A stretch of DNA of 64,000 nucleotides from Bacillus_I endophytica_A (GCF_026790145.1 NZ_JALAMS010000001.1:620001-684000); one strand, 5' to 3'; positions 1 to 9,720 are shown, counted from the stretch's first letter. Program-made: numbers and translations. The notes: generated from the letters alone by a model not told the origin.

Positions 1-1
1 A

Positions 2-817
2 GAACGATTTATTCCTGTTACATCTGTTCAAAGTGGAGAAGGAGTCGAAGTTACCCCTGATCTTTACAGTTATACAACCCAAATTGTGAACGTTTGCTTT
101 ATCGGAGGAAAAGGAGACGAATTTGTCCTTGTTGACGCAGGAATGCCGAAGTCAGCTCAAAGTATTATTTCAGAAATAGAAAATCGTTTTGGCTCCAATG
201 CCCGTCCAAAAGCTATTCTTTTAACACATGCTCATTTTGATCATGTTGGAGCACTTCTTGAGCTTCTTCGCCATTGGGATGTTCCTGTTTATGCTCATAA
301 AGCTGAGCTTCCATATCTTCAAGGGGAAAAAGACTATGAACGCCCAGATCAAACAGTTGAAGGTGGAATGGTTGTTAAAATGTCTCCGCTGTTTCCAACA
401 GAGAGCATTAACATAAGTTCTCACGTTTCTCATCTCCATGATGACGGGTCTATTCCAGAACTGCCTGAGTGGGAATGGATTCATACGCCAGGTCATACAG
501 AAGGGCATGTTTCGTTTTTCAGAAAACGAGATAGAGCTCTTATTGTAGGAGATGCGTTTATTACAACAAAGCAAGAAAACTTATTTGACGTGATTACGCA
601 AAAGCTAGAAATAAGCGGACCACCGAGATATTTAACAACAGACTGGAAAGCGGCGAAAAGGTCTGTTGAACATCTTGCTTCCCTTCATCCTGAAGTAGCC
701 ATAACAGGTCACGGAAAACCTGTAGAAGGCAAATGGTTAGCTGAACATTTAGCTTTATTAGCACAGGATTTCGATCGAATAGCTATCCCTGACTATGGAA
801 AGTATGTTGATGAGTAA
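2..817 (+). CDS. MBL-fold metallo-hydrolase (5' end outside window)
   Basis: The reading frame is open to the first base of the window, so the true start lies upstream; the GTG at 86 is internal. The visible 271 residues hold the metallo-beta-lactamase zinc motif THAHFDHVGAL, a second ligand region HTPGHTEGH, an Asp ligand in VGDAF and a late His in TGHGKP. These are the metal ligands of glyoxalase II-like hydrolases. The substrate cannot be told: the family includes thioesterases, lactonases and detoxifying hydrolases. It has no partner gene here and ends in its own terminator. Family is certain, function is not. Confidence 0.85.
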   Translation, partial: ERFIPVTSVQSGEGVEVTPDLYSYTTQIVNVCFIGGKGDEFVLVDAGMPKSAQSIISEIENRFGSNARPKAILLTHAHFDHVGALLELLRHWDVPVYAHKAELPYLQGEKDYERPDQTVEGGMVVKMSPLFPTESINISSHVSHLHDDGSIPELPEWEWIHTPGHTEGHVSFFRKRDRALIVGDAFITTKQENLFDVITQKLEISGPPRYLTTDWKAAKRSVEHLASLHPEVAITGHGKPVEGKWLAEHLALLAQDFDRIAIPDYGKYVDE

Positions 818-824
818 GTATCGT

Positions 825-862
825 AAGCACAATCTTTTGTTAAAAGATTGTGCTTTTCTTTT
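825..862 (+). terminator. Intrinsic terminator after the MBL hydrolase
   Basis: AAGCACAATCTTTT pairs with AAAAGATTGTGCTT around a 3-4 nt loop, followed by a T-rich run. It starts 8 bases after the stop codon. Confidence 0.85.
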
Positions 863-947
863 GAGAAATTTCATTATAGCCCTAATGAATAACCGTATAC
901 AATGATATAATCTTTGTATACATTATTTTTAAGAAAAGAGTGGAAGA

Positions 948-1841
948 ATGATTTTTTTCGAAGTAATTTTACCTGTTATTCTCATTTTCTTTAGTGGTTA
1001 TATGATTCAAAAGATTTTTAAGGTTGATATTAAACCCATTTCAACAATATCCATTTATATTCTAATGCCTGCGCTTGTATTTCAAACGTTTTACACAACG
1101 CCGCTTGATAGTAATTTATTTTATATTGTGCTTACATCAACGCTTATTTTTGCAGCATTAGTTGTTGTAAGCATTGTAACCTCTCGCTTATGTAAACAAG
1201 ATACAGAACAGGAAAGTGCTCTTATTTTAACATCTGCTTTTGCAAACAGCGGAAATTACGGAGCACCGATTGTTCTCTTTGCTTTTGGGCAGGCTGGTAT
1301 GAACTATGCTGTTCCACTTATGGTGTTTCACTCCATTTTGATGAGCGTTTTTGGCGTATATTTTGCAGCTAGAAGTCAAGGAGGAATAAAGCTTGCCGTG
1401 AGCACGGTCCTAAAACAGCCAACAAACTATGCTATTATTCCAGCTGTTTTGCTGCAAGAATTCCATATCTCCATTCCCGATAACTTTTATGCAAGCATCG
1501 AGCTTGTAGGCAACTGCTGTATTCCAGTTGTAATGATTATTTTAGGGATGCAGCTTGCAGACGTAAATGCTAAAAAGCTTGAATGGGGGAATATTAGTAT
1601 TGCAAGCGGCATTCGTCTTATTGCTTCTCCTATTTTAGCTTATCTCATTTGTCTCATGTTCCCGATTGAGCCGCTTTTACGAAACGTAATTGTCATTATG
1701 GCTGCAATGCCGTCTGCGGCAACAACGGCAATGTATGCTATTCAATTTAATACAAAGCCCCAGTTTGTTTCAAGCGGAACGTTAATTACAACAGTGCTTA
1801 GTTTCGGAACGCTAACGTTTTTACTTAGTATTTTGCATTAG
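948..1841 (+). CDS. AEC-family (auxin efflux carrier / malate permease-like) transporter
   Basis: This 297-residue protein is almost wholly hydrophobic, with about ten predicted membrane segments in two halves. It carries features of the AEC/BASS-like fold: a polar SGNYGAP-type loop near residue 100 (SGNYGAPIVLF) and a second crossover near MPSAATTAMYAIQF close to the C-terminus. Bacterial members move small carboxylates such as malate; plant members export auxin. It stands alone between two terminators, so context does not name the substrate. ATG at 948 follows a purine-rich stretch (GAGTGGAAGA). Confidence 0.8.
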   Translation: MIFFEVILPVILIFFSGYMIQKIFKVDIKPISTISIYILMPALVFQTFYTTPLDSNLFYIVLTSTLIFAALVVVSIVTSRLCKQDTEQESALILTSAFANSGNYGAPIVLFAFGQAGMNYAVPLMVFHSILMSVFGVYFAARSQGGIKLAVSTVLKQPTNYAIIPAVLLQEFHISIPDNFYASIELVGNCCIPVVMIILGMQLADVNAKKLEWGNISIASGIRLIASPILAYLICLMFPIEPLLRNVIVIMAAMPSAATTAMYAIQFNTKPQFVSSGTLITTVLSFGTLTFLLSILH

Positions 1842-1951
1842 AAAAGAGAGAGGTCTTATATAAAGTGTGAGCTGAGTAAAGTGGGTTAGCTGAATATATA
1901 GGTGCGAATCTATTTTGTAATTATCATGACTTCTTATTTGTAAAGGTAAGT

Positions 1952-2002
1952 AACAAAGGCATACTGAATGAGGGTTTCCTCTTCGTATGCCTTTGTTTTT
2001 TA
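1952..2002 (+). terminator. Intrinsic terminator after the AEC transporter
   Basis: AACAAAGGCATAC and GTATGCCTTTGTT form a perfect 13-bp stem around a 20-nt loop, followed by a T-run. The rest of the 1842-2135 gap shows no gene. Confidence 0.88.
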
Positions 2003-2135
2003 TGCTAATTTCTCAAATAAAGCAATGCTTAGGGAGAGTAGAAAAGGATTTATAAGGTTTATAAAATACGTCTTAGACAGCTATTTTAAAAATTATAAAA
2101 GATAAAAATAATATATACTTATAAAAATAATAACA

Positions 2136-2164
2136 TTGACATTTATACGTATAAATAATATATT
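2136..2164 (+). promoter_or_regulatory. Promoter of the arabinan locus with AraR-like operator inside
   Basis: TTGACA (2136-2141), 17 bp, TATATT (2159-2164) is a near-consensus sigma-A promoter. Between the boxes lies a perfect 16-bp palindrome, ATTTATACGTATAAAT (2141-2156). It matches the known AraR operator pattern (TACG core, AT flanks) closely, so repression by occlusion is expected. The 5' leader would be about 200 nt before the first gene. Confidence 0.65.
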
Positions 2165-2172
2165 TGTTCTTA

Positions 2173-2186
2173 AGAAAGCGTTTGCA
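2173..2186 (+). promoter_or_regulatory. cre-like site (CcpA)
   Basis: AGAAAGCGTTTGCA fits the cre consensus TGWAANCGNTNWCA at 12 of 14 positions. It sits just at or after the predicted transcription start of the arabinan promoter, a usual position for carbon catabolite repression. Confidence 0.6.
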
Positions 2187-2372
2187 ATTAATGTGAAGAA
2201 AGGAGTTCATAAGCTACCTTTAGTTATATATAACCTGCTTATTTTTAAAAGTGTACAGAAGTTACAGATAGTACGAAAACTTATTTATTGAAAAATGAGA
2301 GCCTTATAAGTTTATTAGTCTGAATATTTAGTCTTTGATTAGTTGATATCTAAATGTAGAGGAGATGGCATG

Positions 2373-3353
2373 ATGAATACATGTAAAACTTATAAAAATC
2401 CAATTGTAGAGCAACGAGCAGATCCTTGGGTATATAAGCATTGGGATGGATATTATTATTTCACTGCATCAGTTCCTGAATATGATCGTCTTGAAATTAG
2501 ACGCGCAAAGTCTATCGAGGAACTAGGGGAAGTTAAGGGAGTGACTGTATGGAAGGAACACGAAGAGGGACCAATGAGTGCACTGATTTGGGCACCAGAA
2601 CTTCATTATATTAAAGGAAAATGGTATATCTACTTTGCAGCAGCAAATACAGACCAACCTATAAATGGCACATTCAATCATCGTATGTTTGTCATTGAGA
2701 ATGAAAATGCCAATCCAATGGAGGGAAATTGGACGGAAAAAGGGCAAGTTAAGACAGATTGGGAGTCATTTTCGCTAGATGCTACAACATTCACTCATAG
2801 AGATGTTCTGTATTATGTATGGGCTCAAAGAGATGTAAATATTAAAGGGAATTCTAATCTATACATTGCAGAAATGGAGAACCCATGGACGATTAAGGGT
2901 CCTCAAGTGATGCTTTCAAAACCTGAATTACCGTGGGAAACAATAGGTTTTTGGGTAAATGAAGGTCCGGCTATCCTTAAACGCAATGGGAAAATCTTTA
3001 TGACGTACTCAGGAAGTGCTACAGATCACAACTATTGTATGGGATTATTAACGGCTGATGAAGAGAGTAATTTGCTAGACCATAAGTCATGGATTAAATC
3101 TCAAAATCCAGTATTTAAGAGTGCTCCAGAGAATGGACAATATGGGCCTGGTCATAATAGTTTTACAGTTTCTGAGAATAACAAAGAAGATGTTCTCATT
3201 TATCATGGCCGAAATTATACAGATATTAAAGGTGACCCACTATATGATCCTAACAGACATACACGTGCCCAGATTATTAAATGGACAGAAGAAGGGGCTC
3301 CTAATTTCGGAGTACCTGTTCGAGACGCAGAAGAGGTTAAATCTGAACACTAA
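2373..3353 (+). CDS. GH43 family glycosidase, probable intracellular alpha-L-arabinofuranosidase
   Basis: The protein is a five-bladed GH43 beta-propeller enzyme without a signal peptide, so it acts in the cytoplasm. Three acidic sites fit the family: ADPWV near the N-terminus (base), SLDATTF in the middle (pKa-tuning Asp) and NEGPAIL (general acid Glu); GPGHNSF near the end matches the metal/His site. Specificity for arabinofuranosyl oligomers is inferred from the neighbours: an oligosaccharide importer and AbnA. Of two adjacent ATGs (2370, 2373) the second has the better spacing, 8 nt, from GAGGAG. The next gene begins with almost the same ribosome site and ATGATGAAT start, hinting at shared ancestry of the translation signals. 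Confidence 0.82.
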   Translation: MNTCKTYKNPIVEQRADPWVYKHWDGYYYFTASVPEYDRLEIRRAKSIEELGEVKGVTVWKEHEEGPMSALIWAPELHYIKGKWYIYFAAANTDQPINGTFNHRMFVIENENANPMEGNWTEKGQVKTDWESFSLDATTFTHRDVLYYVWAQRDVNIKGNSNLYIAEMENPWTIKGPQVMLSKPELPWETIGFWVNEGPAILKRNGKIFMTYSGSATDHNYCMGLLTADEESNLLDHKSWIKSQNPVFKSAPENGQYGPGHNSFTVSENNKEDVLIYHGRNYTDIKGDPLYDPNRHTRAQIIKWTEEGAPNFGVPVRDAEEVKSEH

Positions 3354-3468
3354 ACAAGATCGTAAGTTTTCTATAGATGCTGATAGAAAGTATTAAAAGG
3401 TTTCTCATAGCTACGAATTCTTTTGAATAGCGATATGTATTTCTATAGAATGTAGAGGAGACTTTATG

Positions 3469-4716
3469 ATGAATATTCCTAATCGAGGCTTTTGGAACTT
3501 TGGGGGTTTATTCTTTTTCTATTTTATTATTTGGGCTATTGTTTTAGGGTTCTTGCCTTTATGGCTAGAAGATGTAGCAGGACTCAATACAAGTCAAACG
3601 GGTATTGTTTTCTCATCTATGTCTTTAATTGCCTTATGTTATCAACCGTTTTTTGGGATTATTTCAGATAAATTAGGTTTTAAAAAGAACCTGTTTTGGG
3701 TTGTTGTTGTCCTTCTGATGTTTATGGGTCCATTTTTTAATTTTTTGTATGTACCATTGCTGCAAACGAATATATTTGTGGGAGCTATTATAGGAAGTGC
3801 CTATCTTAGCGCTGTCTTTTATGCAGGAGTAGGTGTTGTAGAATCCTATATAGAGAGAGTTAGCCGCAATAATGGGTTTGAGTATGGTCGCGTAAGATTA
3901 TTTGGGTCCATTGCCGGAGCTACAGCTTCATTGATTGGCGGTATGATGTTTGTAAGAAATCCTAATTCTATCTTCTGGTTTGCGTCAGGAGCAGCAGTTT
4001 TTCTTGCCATACTACTGTTCACTGCAAAAGTCAAAGGGAAAGATTTAATAAAACCGACAAATCCTAAAAGTAGTGAAATCAACAAGAGAGCTATCGTTTC
4101 TATACTTAAATTAAAAAACTTTTGGTTTCTTTCGCTCCTTATTGTTGGGACTGCAGCTATATACGATGTATTTGATCAACAATTTCCTAACTACTATGTT
4201 CAATTTTTCTCCTCTAAAGAGATAGGTACAGATATTTTTAGTAAACTAGTATCCGTTCAGGTCGGACTTGAAGCTATTCTAATGATTTTTGCTCCTGTCA
4301 TCGTTAATAAGATAGGCGCTAAGAAAGGATTAGTTCTCTTTGGAATCTTAACTTTTGTTCGGATTTTTGGCAGCGCTGTAGCTTCGGAGCCTATATTGTT
4401 ATCCGTATGTCGGCTAATTGCCGCTTTTGAAATGCCGCTATTGTTAGTTTCCATTTTTAAGTATATTACAGGAGTATTTGATGTTCGTTTTTCAGCAACC
4501 ATCTATTTATTAGCTTTTAATTTTGCTAAACAAAGCGCTGTTGGTATTTTCTCTTCTATCGCTGGAAATATGTATTCATCTATGGGCTTTCAAAATACGT
4601 ATTTTTTCTTAAGTGCTATTGTATTAATAATCACGGCAATTTCTTATTTCACTTTAACAGACGATAAGAGAATGCAAGTAAGAGTTCAAGAGCCTCTTTA
4701 TACGTCAACAAAATAG
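3469..4716 (+). CDS. MFS oligosaccharide:H+ symporter (LacY-type), probable arabino-oligosaccharide importer
   Basis: About 415 residues with twelve predicted membrane segments. The N-terminal NFGGLFFFYF stretch, the GIISDKLGFKK loop and EYGRVRLFGSI belong to the oligosaccharide:H+ symporter branch of the major facilitator family (LacY/RafB/CscB). It lies between a cytoplasmic GH43 enzyme and secreted AbnA, so arabino-oligosaccharides are the likely cargo. In B. subtilis that job is done by the AraNPQ ABC importer, so this is a different solution. ATG 3469 (8 nt after GAGGAG) is preferred to 3466. Confidence 0.8.
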   Translation: MNIPNRGFWNFGGLFFFYFIIWAIVLGFLPLWLEDVAGLNTSQTGIVFSSMSLIALCYQPFFGIISDKLGFKKNLFWVVVVLLMFMGPFFNFLYVPLLQTNIFVGAIIGSAYLSAVFYAGVGVVESYIERVSRNNGFEYGRVRLFGSIAGATASLIGGMMFVRNPNSIFWFASGAAVFLAILLFTAKVKGKDLIKPTNPKSSEINKRAIVSILKLKNFWFLSLLIVGTAAIYDVFDQQFPNYYVQFFSSKEIGTDIFSKLVSVQVGLEAILMIFAPVIVNKIGAKKGLVLFGILTFVRIFGSAVASEPILLSVCRLIAAFEMPLLLVSIFKYITGVFDVRFSATIYLLAFNFAKQSAVGIFSSIAGNMYSSMGFQNTYFFLSAIVLIITAISYFTLTDDKRMQVRVQEPLYTSTK

Positions 4717-4882
4717 CCGTATAATCATGAACTCTTTTTCAAAGAGAGTAAGGTGGAAATGGATGTTTTTTTGAAAAAGTAATAGGATTGTTGACTATGT
4801 AATAAATGAGAAAGAATATGTATGCGTTTTCTTTAGGATTTGATATTTTAAATAATAATAATCCACTTTAAGGGGTGTTTTC

Positions 4883-5854
4883 ATGAGAAACTACTCAAGA
4901 GCGGGGAAGAAACTATGGATTTTAACTCTATCGTTGTTACTAACCTTCTCAATATGTATGCCGGCCTCAGCTAGTAATTGGTCCCTTACAGGGGATACAC
5001 TTATTCATGACCCATCTATCATTAAAGAAGGAAATAATTGGTATACTTTTGGTACCGGGCTAGTAGGAGAGAATGGGATAAGAGTATTACGTTCTGATAA
5101 TGGTACACATTGGTATAAGGCCCCTAGTGTCTTTCCAACAGGTCCATCTTGGTGGAAAAACTATGTGCCAAATTACGAGAGTAATCAATGGGCTCCTGAT
5201 ATTAGTTACTACAATGGACGTTATTGGCTTTACTATTCTGTTTCTTCTTTCGGTTCTAACACTTCGTTAATCGGTTTACTTTCTACATCTAGTATTACAT
5301 CTGGACAATGGCGTGATGATGGATTGGTCATTCGGTCTACATCAGCTAATAACTACAATGCTATAGATGGTGATTTGATAATTGATAAAGATGGGAACCC
5401 ATGGCTATCATTTGGTTCTTTCTGGAGTGGAATTAAGTTAACTCGTCTTGATAAAAAGACAATGAAACCTGTAGGTTCTCTTTATTCTATTGCTTCTAGA
5501 CCCGAGAACGGTGGAGCTATAGAAGCGCCTAATATTGTTTATCGAAATGGCTACTACTATTTGTTTGTCTCTTTCGATAAATGTTGTCAAGGCGTAAATA
5601 GCACATATAAAATGGCTGTTGGAAGATCCAAAAATATTACAGGTCCATATTACGATAAAAATGGCGTTGATATGATGAACGGTGGCGGCACTATTTTTGA
5701 TGCGGGAAATGAGCGGTGGAAAGGACCTGGACATTCGGATATTTTAAATAATAATCTCATTGTTCGGCATTCGTATGACTCTTTAGCAAATGGTTCACCT
5801 ACAATGTTAATTAATGATCTTTATTGGGATTCGAAAGGGTGGCCTACTTATTAA
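4883..5854 (+). CDS. abnA: Secreted arabinan endo-1,5-alpha-L-arabinosidase (GH43)
   Basis: At 323 residues this equals B. subtilis AbnA in length. A Sec signal peptide (RNYSRAGKK, hydrophobic core, cut near PASA-S at residue 30) is followed by a single GH43 propeller. The catalytic acids are visible: HDPSII (base), AIDGDL (pKa tuner) and GGAIEAPN (acid), plus GPGHSD for the calcium/His site. The enzyme would cut the arabinan backbone outside the cell, feeding the importer and the intracellular GH43 enzyme upstream. Start ATG follows AAGGGG. It ends the locus. Confidence 0.92.
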   Translation: MRNYSRAGKKLWILTLSLLLTFSICMPASASNWSLTGDTLIHDPSIIKEGNNWYTFGTGLVGENGIRVLRSDNGTHWYKAPSVFPTGPSWWKNYVPNYESNQWAPDISYYNGRYWLYYSVSSFGSNTSLIGLLSTSSITSGQWRDDGLVIRSTSANNYNAIDGDLIIDKDGNPWLSFGSFWSGIKLTRLDKKTMKPVGSLYSIASRPENGGAIEAPNIVYRNGYYYLFVSFDKCCQGVNSTYKMAVGRSKNITGPYYDKNGVDMMNGGGTIFDAGNERWKGPGHSDILNNNLIVRHSYDSLANGSPTMLINDLYWDSKGWPTY

Positions 5855-5937
5855 AAATCATTACAAGATATGAGAGTAATAAGTGTGTATGTCTTAATTT
5901 TAAGAAAGTAAATGGTACAGTTTAATTTAGATGGTAC

Positions 5938-5974
5938 AAGGTCTTTGTCTTTATAGAACAAAGGCCTATTTTTA
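5938..5974 (+). terminator. Terminator closing the arabinan locus
   Basis: AGGTCTTTGT pairs with ACAAAGGCCT (one G-T wobble), followed by ATTTTT. The remainder of 5855-6251 holds no gene I can support; it is AT-rich and must contain the topB promoter. Confidence 0.75.
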
Positions 5975-6251
5975 TTGGTATTTAAATGATAAATATAGAT
6001 ATAATAGATAACTAACTCATGAAAACAAATATCTTCTAATAAGGAAGAAACCCAATGCTTCTTGTCGTGTTAATGTGATAAAATTAAATTCTTATGTGAT
6101 TTACACCATTGTTTTAAAGAATAAATGATTGATTATAAATGATGCTAGAATACAATACTCATTAGTTTCTAAGTTTACAACGCATCTCACTCATCAGTTG
6201 CAATTAGCAAGTAATGAAATAGGAAAAATAAAATGTAAGGTGATTATTCAA

Positions 6252-8405
6252 ATGAAATTAATATTAGCAGAGAAGCCGTCTGTTTCTAAAAACATTGCAG
6301 ACGCGCTTAAAATAAAAGGACGTGGGGATGGATATTTTGAGGGAAATGGCTATATTGTCACATGGGCATTCGGTCATTTGCTTCAGCTTTATGATGCAAA
6401 AGACTACGATGATAAGATGGCAACATGGAAGATGGATAACTTTCCGTTCATTCCAAGCGTTTTTAAGTATAAAGTGAAAAGCAGTCCAAAGAACCGTGAT
6501 AAGCCGGATAGTGGAGCAAATAAACAGCTGAAGATTATTAAAAGTTTGATGAGAAGACAAGATGTTGAAGCCATCATTTCAGCATGTGATTATGATCGTG
6601 AAGGCCAAGTAATTGGAGATAGTATCATTTATAACTTAAAGCCAACAAAGCCTGTTTATCGTCTTCTTTTAAATGAGTGGACACCTGCTGAAGTTTTAAA
6701 TGGACTAGAGAATGTAAAGCGAAATGAAGAGTTAAAGCCACTTCAAGACGCAGGGGTAAGCAGACAATGGGCAGACTGGGCAATCGGAATTAATTTAACG
6801 TCTGTTGCAACACTTAAATATCAAAAAGGAAAAGGAAAAGCGCTTAATATTGGACGCGTTCTTTTACCAACTTTGAAAATTATTTACGATAGAGATAAAG
6901 AAATTGAAAACTTTGTTCCTGAAAACTACTATAAACTTCAAGCAACGTTCAGAACTGAAAAAGGCGAGAAGTATGATGGAACCTATTTTGAAGGAAAAGA
7001 AGAGAAGTTTAAAAGCAAAGAAGCATTAGAAGAAATTGAGAGAAAGCTTGAGAATAAAAAGGGACTTGTTCATAAGAAAGACGTTCAAAAGAAAAAAGAG
7101 TATCCACCGTTCTTATTCAATCTTTCTAATTTACAAGGTTATATCACAAGTAAATTCAAAGGGTGGACATCTGATAAAGTATTAAAAGTTGCGCAGTCTC
7201 TATACGAAAAAAAGTTTATTACGTATCCAAGGACGTCAAGTATTGCTCTTGAAGAAAGCCTTGTTGGGAAAACAGCAAAAGTGTTGGAAACACTAGCAGC
7301 AGATCTTCCGTATAAAGACGAAGTAAAGTTTGTAAAATCAAAACGCGTTTTCAATAATGCAAAAGTAGAAAGTCATAGCGCAATCATTCCGACATATGTA
7401 AAACCGAAAAAGTTAACAGGTGATGAAGAAAAAGTTTATGAGGCAGTGAAAAACAGATTTATTATGCAGTTTATGCCTCTTGCAGAGTATGAAGAAACAA
7501 GAATTGAAACAAAAGTGAAAGACGTGGATTTAAAAGGTCTTTTTGTTTCAAAAGGAAAAGTTCAGCTTGTTGAAGGATGGAAGAAAGTTGAACACATTCA
7601 GTCTAAAGACACGATGCTTCCTCTTGTTCAGAAAGGAGAAGATGTTGAGTTAGTTGCACATGAAGTCACAACTCATACGACAAAGCCTCCAAAGCAGCAT
7701 ACAGAAAAAACGCTTTTACGTCTTATGGAAACAGCGGGGAAAAACGTTGATGGAGACGATGAAGAAAGCGTGAGTGCTGTTTTAGATGGCTTTAGTATTG
7801 GTACACCAGCAACGCGAGCTGAAACGATTAAAAAGTTAAAAGATGTTGGCTATATTGAAGGTCAAAACAAAAACATTGTCACAACAGAGCTTGGTCGCAA
7901 GCTTGTTGAAACATTTCCGATTCAAGATTTATTTAATCTAGACTTTACAGGGCGACTTGAAAAATCACTGTTTGATATTGAGAAAAAACAGTTTACAAAA
8001 GATGATTTCTTGAAGCTGATTTTTGACTTTACCACAAAGTCGGTTGAAACGATTAAAAATGAGAAAGATGTAACAATTAATGAAGTATCGTCACAGCGAA
8101 AAACAAACGAAGTGCTTGGCAAATGTCCTGTTTGTGGACATGGAGTGATTGAAGGACAAAAAGGGTTTGGCTGCAGCAATTGGAAAAGCGGCTGTAAATT
8201 TGTAATTTGGAAAAATGATAAATTTCTAGGCTCAATGAATAAAAAACCAACGAAAACGATGGTCAAAGCGCTTTTAAAGAACGGCATTGCGCCTGTTAAA
8301 GGGCTAACAAGTAAAAAAGGCAATAAGTTTGATGCGATGCTGCGCTATGAGAAAAACCCGGATAATGATTATTATAGCTGGAAGATGGAATTTAATAAAA
8401 ACTAA
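6252..8405 (+). CDS. topB: DNA topoisomerase III (type IA)
   Basis: The protein of 717 residues relaxes and decatenates DNA by single-strand passage. The N-terminal Toprim domain begins MKLILAEKPSV and carries the acidic triad in CDYDREGQ. The active-site tyrosine lies in the ITYPRTSS motif. The C-terminus has a degenerate zinc-ribbon (CPVCGHG, then CSNWKSGC). The frame is open 41 codons further upstream, but the ATG at 6252 follows AAGGTGAT with good spacing and matches the family start, so it is chosen. It is monocistronic with its own terminator. Confidence 0.95.
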   Translation: MKLILAEKPSVSKNIADALKIKGRGDGYFEGNGYIVTWAFGHLLQLYDAKDYDDKMATWKMDNFPFIPSVFKYKVKSSPKNRDKPDSGANKQLKIIKSLMRRQDVEAIISACDYDREGQVIGDSIIYNLKPTKPVYRLLLNEWTPAEVLNGLENVKRNEELKPLQDAGVSRQWADWAIGINLTSVATLKYQKGKGKALNIGRVLLPTLKIIYDRDKEIENFVPENYYKLQATFRTEKGEKYDGTYFEGKEEKFKSKEALEEIERKLENKKGLVHKKDVQKKKEYPPFLFNLSNLQGYITSKFKGWTSDKVLKVAQSLYEKKFITYPRTSSIALEESLVGKTAKVLETLAADLPYKDEVKFVKSKRVFNNAKVESHSAIIPTYVKPKKLTGDEEKVYEAVKNRFIMQFMPLAEYEETRIETKVKDVDLKGLFVSKGKVQLVEGWKKVEHIQSKDTMLPLVQKGEDVELVAHEVTTHTTKPPKQHTEKTLLRLMETAGKNVDGDDEESVSAVLDGFSIGTPATRAETIKKLKDVGYIEGQNKNIVTTELGRKLVETFPIQDLFNLDFTGRLEKSLFDIEKKQFTKDDFLKLIFDFTTKSVETIKNEKDVTINEVSSQRKTNEVLGKCPVCGHGVIEGQKGFGCSNWKSGCKFVIWKNDKFLGSMNKKPTKTMVKALLKNGIAPVKGLTSKKGNKFDAMLRYEKNPDNDYYSWKMEFNKN

Positions 8406-8437
8406 AAAAGAGGCAACTGAAGTTGCCTCTTTTTTTA
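8404..8437. terminator. Bidirectional terminator between topB and hxlB
   Basis: AAAAAGAGGCAACT and AGTTGCCTCTTTTT form a 14-bp stem with T-runs on both strands. It serves both convergent transcripts. Confidence 0.93.
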
Positions 8438-8992
8438 TTCAAGATTTGCGTGTTTTCCATACATTTTGTTTGTATCAATTTCTTTATAATGCATAAATCG
8501 CAGAATTAATGCATCGAAAAAGAGGAGCATTATTTGTTCAAATAGAGAACCCATTGGCTGGATCGTTTCATGAAAACTTCCATCTTGATCTTTTGGAGCA
8601 CCTGGCAATGTGACTGTTGTATCTGCCATTTTCCCAATCGTTGAAAGAGGAGAAAGGGTAACAGCTGCGATTGTGCCGCCGACCGTTTTTGCTTTTTCCC
8701 CAATGGCTGTTAATGTTTTCGTTTCACCTGATCCTGTACAAAGAATGAGTAGATCACCTTTTTCAAATGTAGCAGTCACTGTTTCGCCTACAACATAGGC
8801 GTCAATCCCCATATGCATCATTCGCATTGCAAACGATTTGGCCATAAATCCAGATCTGCCAGCACCTGCAACAAACACTTTTTTCGCTCCTATAATATGG
8901 CGAAAGAGCGTTTCAGCTTCATCACTTGAAATTAGTGGAGCAGAGTGTTCAAGCTCTTTCACAATTTTATTGAAATAGTGAATAGTATCCAT
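8435..8992 (-). CDS. hxlB: 6-phospho-3-hexuloisomerase
   Basis: A 185-residue SIS-domain isomerase, the same length as B. subtilis HxlB. It turns arabino-3-hexulose 6-phosphate into fructose 6-phosphate, the second step of ribulose monophosphate formaldehyde fixation. The SIS signature is clear: VFVAGAGRSGFMAKSFAMRM, then LCTGSGETKT. It lies 3 bp behind hxlA, so the two are one transcript. The divergent hxlR points to formaldehyde-induced control. The stop codon lies inside the shared terminator. Confidence 0.96.
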   Translation of the reverse strand: MDTIHYFNKIVKELEHSAPLISSDEAETLFRHIIGAKKVFVAGAGRSGFMAKSFAMRMMHMGIDAYVVGETVTATFEKGDLLILCTGSGETKTLTAIGEKAKTVGGTIAAVTLSPLSTIGKMADTTVTLPGAPKDQDGSFHETIQPMGSLFEQIMLLFFDALILRFMHYKEIDTNKMYGKHANLE

Positions 8993-8995
8993 TAT

Positions 8996-9628
8996 TTAAC
9001 CTTTGTTAATAAGTTCTTTAATGCTTTTTGCAGCAGCATGTTTGTCATCTTGTGTTGCAATACCTCCTCCAACAATAACAAGATCTGGCTTTTGTTTAAT
9101 AACTTCAGGGAGCGTTTCTAGCTTAATACCGCCTGCAACAGCTGTTTTTGTATTTTTAACAACTCTTTTAATTGTCGCAAGATCTTCAAATGAATTTTTC
9201 CCAACAGCTTGTAGGTCATAGCCTGTGTGCACGCAAATATAATCAACGCCAAGCTCGTCAAGTTCTTTAGCACGAGTTTCGATATCTTTAACAGCAATCA
9301 TATCTGCTAAAATTTGTTTTCCACGTTTTTTTGCTTCTTCAACAGCCCCTTTAATAGACTGATCTTCTGCAGCTCCTAAAATTGTAATAATGTCTGCTCC
9401 AGCTTCAGACGCTTGAGAAACTTCATAGCCTGCTGCATCCATAATTTTAAGGTCTGCTAACACTGTTAAGTTTGGAAATGCATTTTTCATTTCTTTCACA
9501 GCTTTTAATCCTTCATTGATCACAACAGGTGTACCTATTTCAACGATATCAATATGTTCTTCAACTTCTTTTACGACTTCAATTGCTTCTGGGATATTTA
9601 CAAGATCTAAAGCTAATTGTAATTTCAT
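8996..9628 (-). CDS. hxlA: 3-hexulose-6-phosphate synthase
   Basis: A 210-residue TIM-barrel of the orotidine-5'-phosphate decarboxylase suprafamily that condenses formaldehyde with ribulose 5-phosphate. The family motif DLKIMDAAGYE (metal and substrate residues) and the phosphate loop VVGGGIATQDD are both present. First gene of hxlAB, read divergently from hxlR. SD AAAGGAG precedes ATG. The role here is detoxification of formaldehyde. Confidence 0.96.
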   Translation of the reverse strand: MKLQLALDLVNIPEAIEVVKEVEEHIDIVEIGTPVVINEGLKAVKEMKNAFPNLTVLADLKIMDAAGYEVSQASEAGADIITILGAAEDQSIKGAVEEAKKRGKQILADMIAVKDIETRAKELDELGVDYICVHTGYDLQAVGKNSFEDLATIKRVVKNTKTAVAGGIKLETLPEVIKQKPDLVIVGGGIATQDDKHAAAKSIKELINKG

Positions 9629-9720
9629 GTGTAGATTCTCCTTTTTCTTTTAAATTTGATAGATAATGTTCCCCGGGTTAGTGTCTTCAGCTGTTTTACA
9701 TTTACTAACACTATGTTGGC

